A stretch of 64,000 nt of DNA from Limonium bicolor (taxonomy: Eukaryota > Streptophyta > Magnoliopsida > Caryophyllales > Plumbaginaceae). The notes beneath the pieces were generated by a model, which was given only the letters and a program-made list of their open reading frames with translations, did not search any database and had not been told where the DNA came from. Location of the stretch: contig CM041776.1 in the NCBI GenBank assembly GCA_023374045.1, forward strand, positions 343,913,636 through 343,977,635, in the 5' to 3' direction. How positions within the stretch are numbered: position 1 is the first letter of the stretch; each line of letters starts with the position of its first letter. Position numbers and translations under genes: made by a program. Shown one piece after another: positions 24,104-35,089 of the stretch.

Positions 24104-25692
24104 TGTGGGCAGAAATATGTTACTATCCCTACCTAGGCAGTGTACCTATCATTTTGTGGAATAGTGGATTAGGTGGGGTTGTTGATCTCAGGGACTTCGT
24201 TCAATTAATTGATAATTTATTTACTAATTGAGAAACTAAATTAAGAAAACAGGAAACATCACTTTTTCAGGTTTTTTCTTAATTTAATGAAAAGAATAAC
24301 TCAACAAATAAATATAAAATAACGAAATAATAAAATGGTAAAAATAAACTAAATAAAGAAATAAAGATTGGAACTCTAAAATCTAAGATCTAAGGAAGCA
24401 CCCCGGATTGATCTGCAAACCTTCACTTTATTAATCTATTTATAAAGTCTTCCCTAATTTTGCAATAAACTCAGGAATCTTAACTAACTCGTTGACCGGT
24501 CCCTGTACAATGAATCCTAACTGGTAGAAATAACAAGCCGCAAACCATGCCCGAGTCAATTCTAACCAATCGCATTATTAACAATTCCTATTGAAGACAG
24601 ATTAACCTATAGACAAACCATGCTTCTAGTCGTTAATTCGGTTTAACTTCCTACGTCTTGTTAACTAATCTCAGCGCCGCATTTTGATTAGAAAACTACA
24701 AGGATGCTTTAATAATTAGCTAGATAATTAAAGCACATGAATAACAGGAATTAAACTACTGCAATTATACTCAGAGAAAAATATTACAAAATAACTATAA
24801 ATATTTGGTTTGTTACCCCAACCCGAGGAGCTAAACTAACTACACTAACATAACTCAAAAAATAACGAAAACAATAAAGGAATAAAACATTGACAGATTA
24901 GATAAAAAGGAAGAAGAAACCCTATTATAAGATCCCCGCTCCACCTTTCATCGTCACGTGTCTCTGCATTAATCATCTATCAGATGTGTAGAATACTAAC
25001 AATGATGGAATTGTGGTATTGCTAATGGAGCCACAGCCCCATGGTGGAGACGTCACAGCAACTCAAACTCTCTCTTATATCAGCAACCGCTCCTCTTCTT
25101 TTAGAGCGTATCAAATTTTTATCTCCAATCTCTATTTTATCATACACTAATTGATATAGGTGTGCATGTGGTAGTTAACGAGTATCATGGTGTGAAATCA
25201 TTGCCGTGAATGTTTTATGCTGCAATGATGGTGTGCAGCAAATTTCAATTTCAATCATTATTAAATAATTATTCAATCATTATTATTAGATAATGATTAA
25301 TCATTAATAGATAATGATTAAATCATTATGATATAATGATTATTATTATTATATAATAATGAGTCAATCATTATATAATAACAAATCAATCATTACATAA
25401 TAATGAGTCAATTATTTGTAATATAAATGGACACATGTCTGAACACAACTTGAAAAGGGTTTATATTCTTTGTTTTAGCTCCGTTACGCTCCCGGTTTGT
25501 TGCGTTGGAATCCTCATGAGAAATTCTATGCATTTCCTAGACTTTTCACTGCATTAGACAAAAAAAATCCATCAGTTCACATCAAAACATAAATCTAAAG
25601 AAAAACATACGATAAGTGAAAAATACGACATGAATTATTATGAAAATAGGAAGAATTAAAACCCTAAAAATAGATGTATTTCGCACTTATCA
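24104..25692 (-). repeat. 5' LTR of element A
   Basis: It is 1589 bp long. It pairs with 18447-20606 and lacks the nested solo LTR. Its outer end TTATCA abuts the GTGAT target duplication. Confidence 0.9.
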
Positions 25693-25697
25693 GTGAT

Positions 25698-26167
25698 ATA
25701 CATGAGTTATAAGGTAATGAGATGTAATAAAAAGAAAAATTATGAAATTTGAGCATTCGTAGGAGATAGAGATAATAGTTACTTAATTGTTCAAAATCAA
25801 AAATTAAATTATGTTGAAGTGTTGTATATGTACTTTGTTAGTTTTTCATACGTAAAAGTATATATATAACATTAGAGAAAAATATATATTTTATATGTGG
25901 TATAGAGAAATAAAATTTGAAGATGATTTTGTATAACATTGTAGAATTGTTTAATGTACATGGTGATTACCACGTTGGTTCTGTTGAAATATTGTGTTGG
26001 ATACATTGTATAATATTATTGATATTGTGTTGATACCCTCTTGGTTATACTTATAACTTATTGGTGAACCATGTTTGTTGGATGCTTATATAAAGCGGAA
26101 ACGTAAAAAAACAAGGGAGGCTAACTATTCTAGTTATAACTAAAATGTTATTTGATTTGTGTAGGTA
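25698..26167 (+). other. AT-rich DNA upstream of the CACTA transposase relic
   Basis: No protein similarity is seen. The run tttgatttgtgtaggt just before 26168 looks like a splice acceptor ahead of the transposase start, consistent with an intron or leader of the CACTA element. Confidence 0.4.
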
Positions 26168-26643
26168 TGACACTAGATAGAGTGTGCATGTACAATGAGA
26201 AAACCTTTAAGAGAGGTAGGTTCTCTACCCAATGGTTGAGGAAGATGGAAGAGTTTGTCGCTTTTGCACTACAACACCCTAAATGTATCAGAAACGGTAA
26301 ATTAAGTGTCCTTGTAACATGAAAAGATGTAGCAATAGATAGTACCTCAAGTTTGACGTTGTTAAGGTCCATTTAGCGTAGAAAGGTTTTATGTACACTT
26401 ACTTTGATTGGATATTCGAATGGGGATGATAACACACCTACACAAACTAACCTCACCATGAGTACCACAACGCCACTTGAGGTAGAACATGTTGAAATGA
26501 TGACGAAAATGATTGCATATGTTGTTGATGAGGTTCTAGAATAATAGAGGAATACATCTTATTTTATGCCGGAGGTTGAAGAGGAAGTAGAGGATACTCC
26601 CAATCCTGAAGCTATGAAATTTTTTGAGTTGATGAAATAAGCT
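26168..26643 (+). pseudogene. CACTA transposase pseudogene, N-terminal transposase-associated domain
   Basis: The frame starts MTLDRVCMYNEKTFKRGRF and continues STQWLRKMEEFVAFALQHPK, matching the transposase-associated zinc-finger domain found at the N terminus of plant CACTA (TNP2) proteins. The Cys-rich part (normally RCPCKKC) is lost to a frameshift, and the other frame then reads YLKFDVVKVHL and KGFMYTYFDWIFEWG with stops. The relic reaches EAMKFFELMK before element B interrupts it at 26644. It continues at 33227 and 38998. It is certainly non-functional. Confidence 0.85.
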
Positions 26644-28298
26644 TGCTAACAAGATTTTTGTAGGGATAAAACTATATATAAAGAGAATAAAATAAATAAC
26701 CAAACCTACAACTCTACTACGGGTAGCAAATAAAACCCGGTCGGAGTATAGTGTAAATATATTACGACCGAGAGTATCGAACCCAAGGGACTTATAGAAA
26801 ACTAGTCCTAATCCGGGCAAAAGCCTATTCTAAAACAAGGGGGAAAAGTAAAGGTTGATTCTAAACTAAGAAAATTAAATAAACTAACTTTGATTTGGGA
26901 GAATGTCAATGTAAGAGTATCATATGACCAATGATCAAGGGTGGCAAGTCTCAAAGAGGATTTGGTCTCGCAAAATGAATGTGTCGGGTTGCCTGTCGGA
27001 CCACCGCTACCCGACATATTCATGGCTTTGAATGTGCAGGACAACTTTCACCCGGCACTACATCTGGCACCGTTCATTTCGTGAATAACACTTCCAGATT
27101 CGGTTCTGACAAAATGAACTCAATATTCATACTTGCATCGTGCATAGCTAATGCCGCGAATACAAACAGAATAATGAGAAAATAAGAGATTAACCCTAAA
27201 CCTTAGATCTTGATGTCCCTCTTTCAGAACAACAAACTTAAAGATTACCAAAATCCTAATCTATCCTACTCTTGCTTGGGAAAGCCTTAAGTAGGACTTA
27301 GAGATAAGAGAATAAATAGCTACTTCATTCTACTTGTATGAAGATTAAAACTCGGGTTAAGAAACTTGAAAATTCCATAAATGGTCATAAGAGTTTTACA
27401 AGGAAATCTTCCCTAACCAAAAACCTAACAAGGATTCTGCATCACCATCCACACAACTACAAGAAGAGAATACAAAGGGGGAGAAGGGGATGTTAATAGC
27501 CTTAACCCGTCAAGGTCTTCTTCTTCTCTCGCGTGGATGGATCTGCAGACGTTCCTTGGACACCAACAGATGGAATGTTGCGGAAATGAAGTGTGAATGG
27601 CGTGGGTTTGGTATGTTGAAGTGTGTTAAATGATGAAGACTCACGGCCTATTTATAGGGCTTCAAAATGTCGTTTGGCGGGCGTCGTGCCGGGTCGTCAG
27701 TAGTCGGCCCACGTGGAAAATGCGCCCAACTGTTAACGGTCGAAACCGCCAATTCCGCGCGAAGCAGTGCATATGTCGGGTAGGAGATACCCGGCATCAC
27801 ACCCGGCACCATGTGCAAAATGCGTTGTCTAACCGTTAACTAAACCGCTAAATCCGTGTGAAAAGGCGCTTGTGCCGGACATGGGATGCCCGGCACTACA
27901 CCCGGCATCGGTTGGTATGCTAGCGGTAATTAACTGCTAACTTCTGACGAACCGGGGTGACTTTTCAGTATGTGCCGGATGTACTGCCGGACATCAGATG
28001 CTAGGCACATTCACAGACTTTGAATGCGCCTGACACCAGACACCCAGCGCGCCACCCGGCACACCTCCTGTTTTGCTCCAAACTTGCGCCGTGAACTGGA
28101 CAGCCGGCACCAAGCCCGACACCACTTGGTCTTTTGATTAGAAATTCATACCTTGCATGGAAAACATATAAAAACATCAATCTGAACAAATAATAGACTT
28201 TATACATAATATAGCATAAATAGCATATATTTAACCTTATTTAGATAAATATAATACTAAATCTAGCACATAAAATATGATAAGTCTGCGGCTTATCA
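26644..28298 (-). repeat. 3' LTR of element B
   Basis: It is nearly identical to 31568-33221. It carries clusters of CCGGCA/TGCCGG-type motifs at about 26985-27085, 27670-27720, 27770-27910 and 27975-28120. Many of the differences between the two LTRs fall inside these motifs. Confidence 0.93.
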
Positions 28299-29363
28299 AG
28301 GCCCTACACTTACCTTTTGCTAGTCCTCGAGCAAAACAAGATTAGAAAGGAGTAATTACTTATGCACAAAATAGATAGACTTTAGAATGACAATAAGATA
28401 AATATTCTCAACTCTCTGACTCTATTTCATAAGTATCACTTAATCATCCTTATCCATCAAAACATACTAATGGGTATAAAATAAAGACCTTCAAAATCGA
28501 TCAAAAACTTTTGGGCTATTTTGCATAAGGGATTTGTAATCTATCCTTTTTCTGGTTTCCATCATTCAGCTCTATTTTTCAAGAGTTTCTGAATGTGGCC
28601 AAGACACTCATCATTGGTTTTTACTATTCAGCCCTATTTTGCAAGGGTTTCTGAATCAAGCGTGATTTTTTCTGTATTGAAGAACGGGGAATTTAGGAGA
28701 AAAATAAAAGGAAAAACTCTCGTCTCTTGCTTTTATTCTGAGGCATTTTTGCAACCTCAAGGAATATAATGCTTTTCCTTTGGAAGAAGATTTTTTCCTT
28801 TCTTTTTTTTCTTTTCTTCTTCTTTCTTTTGCACAAAAACCCTTTTTAAGATTTTTACCCAAAAGATTTTTCACAATTTGAAAAAGAAAAGAAACAAGTA
28901 CCCAGAAGTACAATAAGGAAGGAATTAGGAGAAAGATCATATACTCACGTAAATAAAAAGTATCAAAAAGTTAAAAACAGGAATCTACAAGTCATTAGAA
29001 AGCTTACCTTTTGAGAGAACAACCTTTTAGTCATTCCTAATCTCATCTTAATCACAAACATGCAAAAAGTTTAGTAAAACATCGATAAAACTCACAACTT
29101 ATGCATATTAATAATAACTTATTTTTTAAGGGGGGTCCCTGCCCTACACTTGGCAGGAACACTGTCCCCAGTGTTCAAAAAGAACAATAAATTTTAAAAT
29201 TTGGAAAACTTTTTTTTTTAAGAAAACGAAAATAACTAAGTTGAAAGTATTGACAAAAGCAAATCATAAAAAAAATAAAAGAGAAAAATTAAATGGTAAG
29301 AAAGGCTCCCCTGTTTGACATTGAAGGTGTGAGGAGGACCCGCCCTACACTTAGCATTTTAGG

Positions 29364-30758
29364 CTATTTGGCATTATTGGAGATCCTTGGTAGAATGGTG
29401 ACCGAATTCGCATGCTCCCGTGGGTTTGTTTGCGTTTGGGACGGGAGCTCACCTTGTTGTCGCGGTTGCGTCAGAAGTTGCTGTAATTGCAAATGCAACG
29501 ATTTGTGCTCCTTGTGAATGGTCGAGATCTCGTTGTGAGTATCCTGGGTCTTGTTCATCAGGGCTGACATCATGTCACGAAGTTCAGCCATTTCAGCCTC
29601 TGATGATGATGCAGGATGGGATGGTCTGAATTGCCTTGGACCTCCCTGGTAGCCGGCTTGACTCTGAAAGTTATGTGGGGGTTGGTTCCCCTGTTGCCAT
29701 GGCTGCCGATATCCTTGGTTACTCACATAGTTGACTTCCTCAACATTCTGAAAGTCAGACATATCAGGGCTCGGAGCGTGTGGTCGTGCACTAACCACAT
29801 TCGCCTATTGAGGAAGTTTGTTCATTGCTATTTGCTCCACAACTTTCTGTAGAGCGCTAACCTTTGTAGAGGTTTGAGCATTGCTCTCCAACAACTGCTC
29901 ATGACTTTGCATTAGTTAGTCAAATTTAGCATCGCCTTCTCCCACTTGATATAAACCAGCAGTACTACCCCTGGTTCCACCGGTGGCCCATTCCCTAATC
30001 TCTTCGCAAAGAGATTCAACCCCACTAAGGAATTGATCTCCAGGCTTCTTTAATATATCTGCACCAAGGGAGGATAAGATCATCGTCTTGCATTGATTGA
30101 TCAATCCTTTGTAAAACAACTGAGATAGTTGTTCCTTGGTGAGGCCGTGGTGTGGACATGTGCGCAGCAACCCTTTGAATCTGTCCCAAGTCTCACAGAT
30201 GTTCTCCGAGCTAGGTTGTCTGAAGTTGTAAATGTCGGCGATCATCTCCAGGGTGCGACTAGGGGGCATGAATTTGTCATAAAACTTGGTTGCCATGTCC
30301 TCCCATGTGGTGATGGTACTGGGGGTTAGACTGTGGTACCACTTGCTGGCGTTCCCCGTAAGGCTATGGGGAAAGAGGGAAAGTCTGGCATATTGGAGGA
30401 CATTGTTTGTGGAGGTTAGACTATTTGTGTGTTGTAGAAATTTGGTGATGTGGAGCAAAGCATCATCCGGGTTTGTACCGTCGAACATACCCAACTCCTT
30501 GATGCATCTGATTTGATGATATGGCTTGAGTTTTTGCCATTCATCATATTCATTTTGTGCGAGGAGTGGGAGGTCGATTGCTGGCTTTTGGCCTTGGTTA
30601 GAAGGCCGGTTTATATTTTGGACGGTAGGTGCTGCCATTGGTGTAGGTGGTAGGTGTTGTTGGTTTCTTCGTTGACGAATGGAGCGAAGAAGAGTCCTCT
30701 CGATTTCTGGGTCAGAATTTGCTAAATCTTCAGGAGAATTCGTGGACCGCGGAAGCAT
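29364..30758 (-). pseudogene. Athila/Tat-type gag with two in-frame stops (element B)
   Basis: A single minus-strand frame spans about 465 codons. The Retrotrans_gag domain lies at residues 95-220, with SGNAKEW-like GNASKWYHSL (135-144), TTWEDMATKFYDKFMPPS (150-167) and the hallmark ETWDRFKGLLRTCPHHG (189-205). The C-terminal third is Gln/Pro-rich and then coiled-coil-like (AEMAELRDMMSALMNKTQ); no zinc knuckle is seen. Stops at 29918-29916 (TAA) and near 29808 (TAG) interrupt an otherwise conserved frame, so the copy is a recent casualty or uses readthrough. In an intact copy the product would form the capsid that packages element RNA. Confidence 0.85.
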
Positions 30759-30877
30759 TCACTTTGATAACTTTAGGAGGAGCAAGAGAAAACGTTATAA
30801 TACTTCGTAATAATAAAAGAAATAATATAATGACATATTAAAATTACAAAAATACAAGAAGAAATGAAGTTTTGGTT

Positions 30878-31440
30878 ATGCCGGACACGGTGCCGGGTGT
30901 ATGGCACCCGGCATTGGACTTCCTCCAATACTGTCGGGTTAAGAGTATCCGGCGTCGCGTCCGGTCTTTTGCGAACTCAAAAATTTCAGTAAAGAATCAA
31001 CAATTAGGAAGTATTAGAGGAGAGATCTAAGTGAATGGTGTAGGAAAAGAATAGCATATTGTAAGGAATTTAACATTTTACAAAAATAATTTAAAATTGA
31101 AAATAATTTGACACTGCCGGACAGGATGTCGGGTGTATGGCACCCGGCATTGGACTTCCTCCAATACTGCCGGGTTGAAGTTACCCAGTATACCACCCGG
31201 CGCGTTCAAACTCGAAAATAAAAAATAAAAAAAATTAAATGGGAAAGGGAAAGGGAAGTTAACATAAAAGATCAATAGAAAAGAATATTTATAGACAAAT
31301 CAAAGATTCAAAAAAAGACAATGCGAAGTAAAAGTTGAAGTTTGATTATGCCGGGTAGTACGCCGGGTAAACTCTATCCGGTGTAGGACTTCCTCCAAGC
31401 TGCCGGATGTAGAACACCCGGCAGTGTACCCGACACATTC
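30878..31440. repeat. Three diverged copies of a CCGG-rich block in the element B leader
   Basis: Blocks near 30880-30965, 31115-31200 and 31350-31440 each contain gccggacac- or gccgggta-type sequence, ggacttcctccaa and a second cacccggca-type arm, at a spacing of about 235 bp. They continue the CCGGCA/TGCCGG theme of the adjoining LTR into the transcribed leader. Confidence 0.8.
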
Positions 31441-31546
31441 AACCGAAAATACAATTAACAACTTAAATTAAAGAATCATGGCATTAAAGAATAAAGAATA
31501 AAGAATAGGGCGTTTTGCCGAATTTAGGACTTGGACTAATTCCAAG

Positions 31547-31564
31547 TCCCTGGCAACGGCGCCA
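31547..31564 (-). other. Primer binding site of element B (tRNA-Asp type)
   Basis: The minus strand reads TGGCGCCGTTGCCAGGGA three bases inside the 5' LTR boundary. This is the usual primer site of Athila/Tat elements and it fixes the direction of the element as minus. Confidence 0.88.
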
Positions 31565-31567
31565 ATT

Positions 31568-33221
31568 TGCTAACAAGATTTTTGTAGGGATAAAACTATA
31601 TATAAAGAGAATAAACTAAATAACTAAACCTACAACTCTACTACGGGTAGCAAATAAAACCCGGTCGGAGTATAGTGTAAATATATTACGACCGAGAGTA
31701 TCGAACCCAAGGACTTATAAAAAACTAGTCCTAATCCGGGCAAAAGTCTATTCTAAAACAAGGGGGAAAAGTAAAGGTTGATTCTAAACTAAGAAAATTA
31801 AATAAACTAACTTTGATTTGGGAGAATGTCAATGTAAGAGTATCATATGACCAATGATCAAGGGTGGCAAGTCTCAAAGAGGATTTGGTCTTGCAAAATG
31901 AATGTGTCGGGTTGCCTGCCGGACCACCGCTACCCGGCATATTCATGGCTTTGAATGTGCCGGACAACTTTCACCCGGCACTACATCCGGCACCGTTCAT
32001 TTCGTGAATAACACTTCCAGATTCGGTTCTGACAAAAGGAACTCAATATTCATACTTGCATCGTGCATAGCTAATGCCGCGAATACAAACAGAATAATGG
32101 GAAAATAAGAGCTTAACCCTAAACCTTAGATCTTGATGTCACTCTTTCAGAACAACAAACTTAAAGATTACCAAAATCCTAATCTATCCTACTCTTGCTT
32201 GGGAAAGCCTTAAGTAGGACTTAGATATAAGAGAATAAATAGCTACTTCATTCTACTTGTATGAAGATTAAAACTCGGGTTAAGAAACTTGAAAATTCCA
32301 TAAATGGTCATAAGAGTTTTACAAGGAAATCTTCCCTAACCAAAAACCTAACAAGGATTCTGCATCACCATCCACACAACTACAAGAAGAGAATACAAAG
32401 GGGGAGAAGGGGATGTTAATAGCCTTAACCCGTCAAGGTCTTCTTCTTCTCTCGCGTGGATGGATCTGCAGACGTTCCTTGGACACCAACAGATGGAATG
32501 TGGCGGAAATGAAGTGCGAATGGCGTGGGTTTGGTATGTTGAAGTGTGTTAAATGATGAATACTCACGGCCTATTTATAGGGCTTCAAAATGTCGCTTGT
32601 CGGGCGTCGTGCCGGGTCGTCAGTAGTCGGCACACGTGGAAAATGCGCCCAACTGTTAACGGTCGAAACCGCTAATTCCGCGCGAAGCAGTGCATATGCC
32701 GGGTAGGAGATACCCGGCATCACACCCGACACCATGTGCAAAATGCGTTGTCTAACCGTTAACTAAACCGCTAAATCCGTGTGAAAAGGCGCTTGTGCCG
32801 GACATGGGATGCCCAGCACTACACCCGACATCGGTTGGTATGCTAGCGGTAATTAACTGCTAACTTCTGACGAACCGGGGTGACTTTTCAGTATGTGCCG
32901 GATGTACTGCCGGACATCAGATGCTAGGCACATTCACAGACTTTGAATGCGCCTGACACCAGACACCCAGCGCGCCACCCGGCACACCTCCTGTTTTGCT
33001 TCAAACTTGCGCCGTGAACTGGACAGCCGGCACCAAGCCCGGCACCACTTGGTCTTTTGATTAGAAATTCATACCTTGCATGGAAAACATATAAAAACAT
33101 CAATCTGAACAAATAATAGTCTTTATACATAATATAGCATAAATAGCATATATTTAACCTTATTTAGATAAATATAATACTAAATCTAGCACATAAAATA
33201 TGATAAGTCTGCGGCTTATCA
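31568..33221 (-). repeat. 5' LTR of element B
   Basis: It is 1654 bp long, one base shorter than its partner because of a GGG to GG change. It retains more intact CCGG motifs than the 3' LTR at several sites and fewer at others. Confidence 0.93.
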
Positions 33222-33226
33222 AAGCT

Positions 33227-33301
33227 CGAAGAAAGTTATTCAGTGACATTCATAGCGTGTTATCAATCACCGCTTTAAGAATGACTACCAAGCACCTCAA
33301 G
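33227..33301 (+). pseudogene. CACTA transposase pseudogene, middle fragment
   Basis: Together with the AAGCT before element B, the frame reads ARRKLFSDIHSVLSITALRM and then TTKHLK. This corresponds to the stretch before the TNP2 core where intact relatives read like KFSKLSFLVRLYHLKC. It is 75 bases of CACTA caught between element B and the solo LTR that starts at 33302. Its last five bases, TCAAG, are the target site duplicated by that LTR. Confidence 0.75.
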
Positions 33302-33946
33302 TGCAACACCCCTAATTAAAATAAATACAGCGGAATAAAAGCTCTAATGGCGATTACAGATCATCGGGTTCCAAACACCGGGTACAAAACCTCACCAATT
33401 ACTACTTACAAATGTTACAGTCTGAACTCGAGAAAACATAACATAACTACATTAATAGTAAATGCAAAAACTCTCCACAAATCCTAATTCCCATCCCAAA
33501 CACTCATACTCTTCGTGGCCATCTGTATAACAATTCGTACCTGTAAGATGAAACCAAGCAGCCCACCCCAGGAGGGGTGAGTCACTTCCCTGGAATGGAA
33601 CTGATACAATTCTCCAAAACAAAACTTTAAAACATAACTCTTAAAAATAAATAATAACATGAAGTCAAACTCTTAAAACAAAACAGAGGAACAAGGCACT
33701 TTAAAATCACTAAGTCGAAGATAACAAGTTAAGGATAGAGATAAATAACAGGCTGGTAAAGTTAGTCAATTAAAAAGAAACCACACCATAAGTTAGTGAA
33801 CATCCATTGCTTGTGTTAGATTTAGTTCCAATTAGGAGTAGAAAGACCCAAGTAGCCACAAGGACTAGGAATGGAAGAAGAGATCCAAGAATCCATAACT
33901 CAAGAGTGGAATAAAACCAATTGGGAGAGATGACCCCCACCGCCAG

Positions 33947-34024
33947 TCAGTTGTCACAAGGACGAGGTAAACAGACCTCCGCTGTCAGTTGTCCATATGG
34001 ACGAGGTATAGCAGACCTCCGCTG
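33947..34024. repeat. Two-copy 38-40 bp tandem repeat in LTR L4
   Basis: Both copies run from cagttgtc through ggacgaggta to cagacctccgctg. Confidence 0.85.
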
Positions 34025-34136
34025 CCACCGACCCGTTCTCAGTCATCGGTGAAAAGTGTGTGCACCACTTAATAGAAATAATCCATACTCAATACCAAGA
34101 TTGACATTTTCCCATATTCCCACTAGATTATTAACT

Positions 34137-34397
34137 ACACAAGTGCAATACCAAAACACTCAGTCCTACAGAGTGCAGAGGCGTAAACCCTCAGCAATTA
34201 ATATCTAATAGAAAGAATCCATTCCCAATAAGGCTGATCAAACTCGACTCATGGATGAAACAATACCCATAGTCCAAAGGAAGAATTTACCAATACCAAA
34301 TATTTTCCTATATTCCCAGTTACCCCACTAGATCATTAACTGCACAAGAGCAATACCAAAACACTCAGTCCTACAGAGTGCAGAGGCGTAAACCCTT
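34137..34397. repeat. Paired repeat in L4 also present near 14519
   Basis: A 50-60 bp block (cacaagtgcaataccaaaac, then cactcag, tacagagtgcagaggcgtaa) occurs at about 34138-34190 and 34340-34396. A third copy lies at 14519-14575 in the degenerate region, which links that region to long-LTR material. Confidence 0.85.
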
Positions 34398-35089
34398 GAC
34401 TGTTAATAACTAATGAAACAACTAGATAGGAGGAACCAATAACCAAGGAAGTTTCACATTCAAGGCTCAGTTAGTCACATCAAGCTGAGTTAGTCACACA
34501 ACATTTTCCTTTTGAAATCCATTCAAGATTAGTTGGCATTTTCCAAAACATTCCATAAAGCTCATTAGCAAAAGTATCTGAGTACGAGAAATCGTACATG
34601 GTTAATGTTGTAGCTTTATATAAACTCCTAGCCATGTGTACCAAACCATCCAAATCCAGCCACGTGCATCACATTACTTAAATCCTAGATTTAGAAAGTG
34701 GATACAAAATCATTAATACCCAACTTCCCTTGGTTAAATGTTTACTACTCTTTTTAATTGTTTTCTCCACCGATTTCACCTTTCAAGATTTTCTAGTTAT
34801 TGATAACAACAATCCCACCGATTTCATATTATCATTAACCGACACCCTAGTTGTTTACAATCCCACCAATGTACTAATCACCAAAATAGAAATGTTATTC
34901 CATATATAAAATATCTTATAGTTGATACTAACCCAAAACTCGACATATAATACCAATATCATTATATATATACGAAATACACTAATTTTATTCTAGCTAA
35001 TCTTTACCAAGGTATTAGTATTATTTCATCCTTCATTTTAAACTCATATCTCCTCAAATTTTTGAGTGTGATAATAACTTGTTTTTTTA

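Larger units (their letters stand above)
18447..25692 (-). mobile_element. Athila/Tat-like LTR retrotransposon A, non-autonomous, 7.2 kb
   Basis: A perfect 5 bp target duplication GTGAT flanks it (18442-18446 and 25693-25697). On the minus strand both LTRs run from TGATAAGTG-type 5' ends to an ACA or CA 3' end. The 5' LTR is 24104-25692 (1589 bp) and the 3' LTR is 18447-20606 (2160 bp, enlarged by a nested solo LTR). A degenerate tRNA-Asp-type primer site lies at 24086-24103, and the polypurine side reads AAGTGTGAGGAAGTT at 20621-20607. The internal 3.5 kb holds one broken protein frame and no reverse transcriptase, protease or integrase that I can recognise. The LTRs are visibly more diverged than those of element B, so A is older. 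Confidence 0.9.
26644..33221 (-). mobile_element. Athila/Tat-like LTR retrotransposon B, gag-only, young, 6.6 kb
   Basis: A perfect 5 bp target duplication AAGCT flanks it (26639-26643 and 33222-33226). LTRs of 1655 bp (26644-28298) and 1654 bp (31568-33221) differ at roughly 30 positions by eye. On the minus strand the LTR starts TGATAAGCCGCAG and ends CTTGTTAGCA. The primer site is complete, and the polypurine side reads AAGTGTAGGGCC at 28310-28299. Inside there is only a gag frame, with no pol domain and about 1 kb of non-coding DNA between gag and the 3' LTR. This is the structure described for gag-only terminal-repeat elements, which would depend on enzymes from an autonomous relative. 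Confidence 0.93.
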
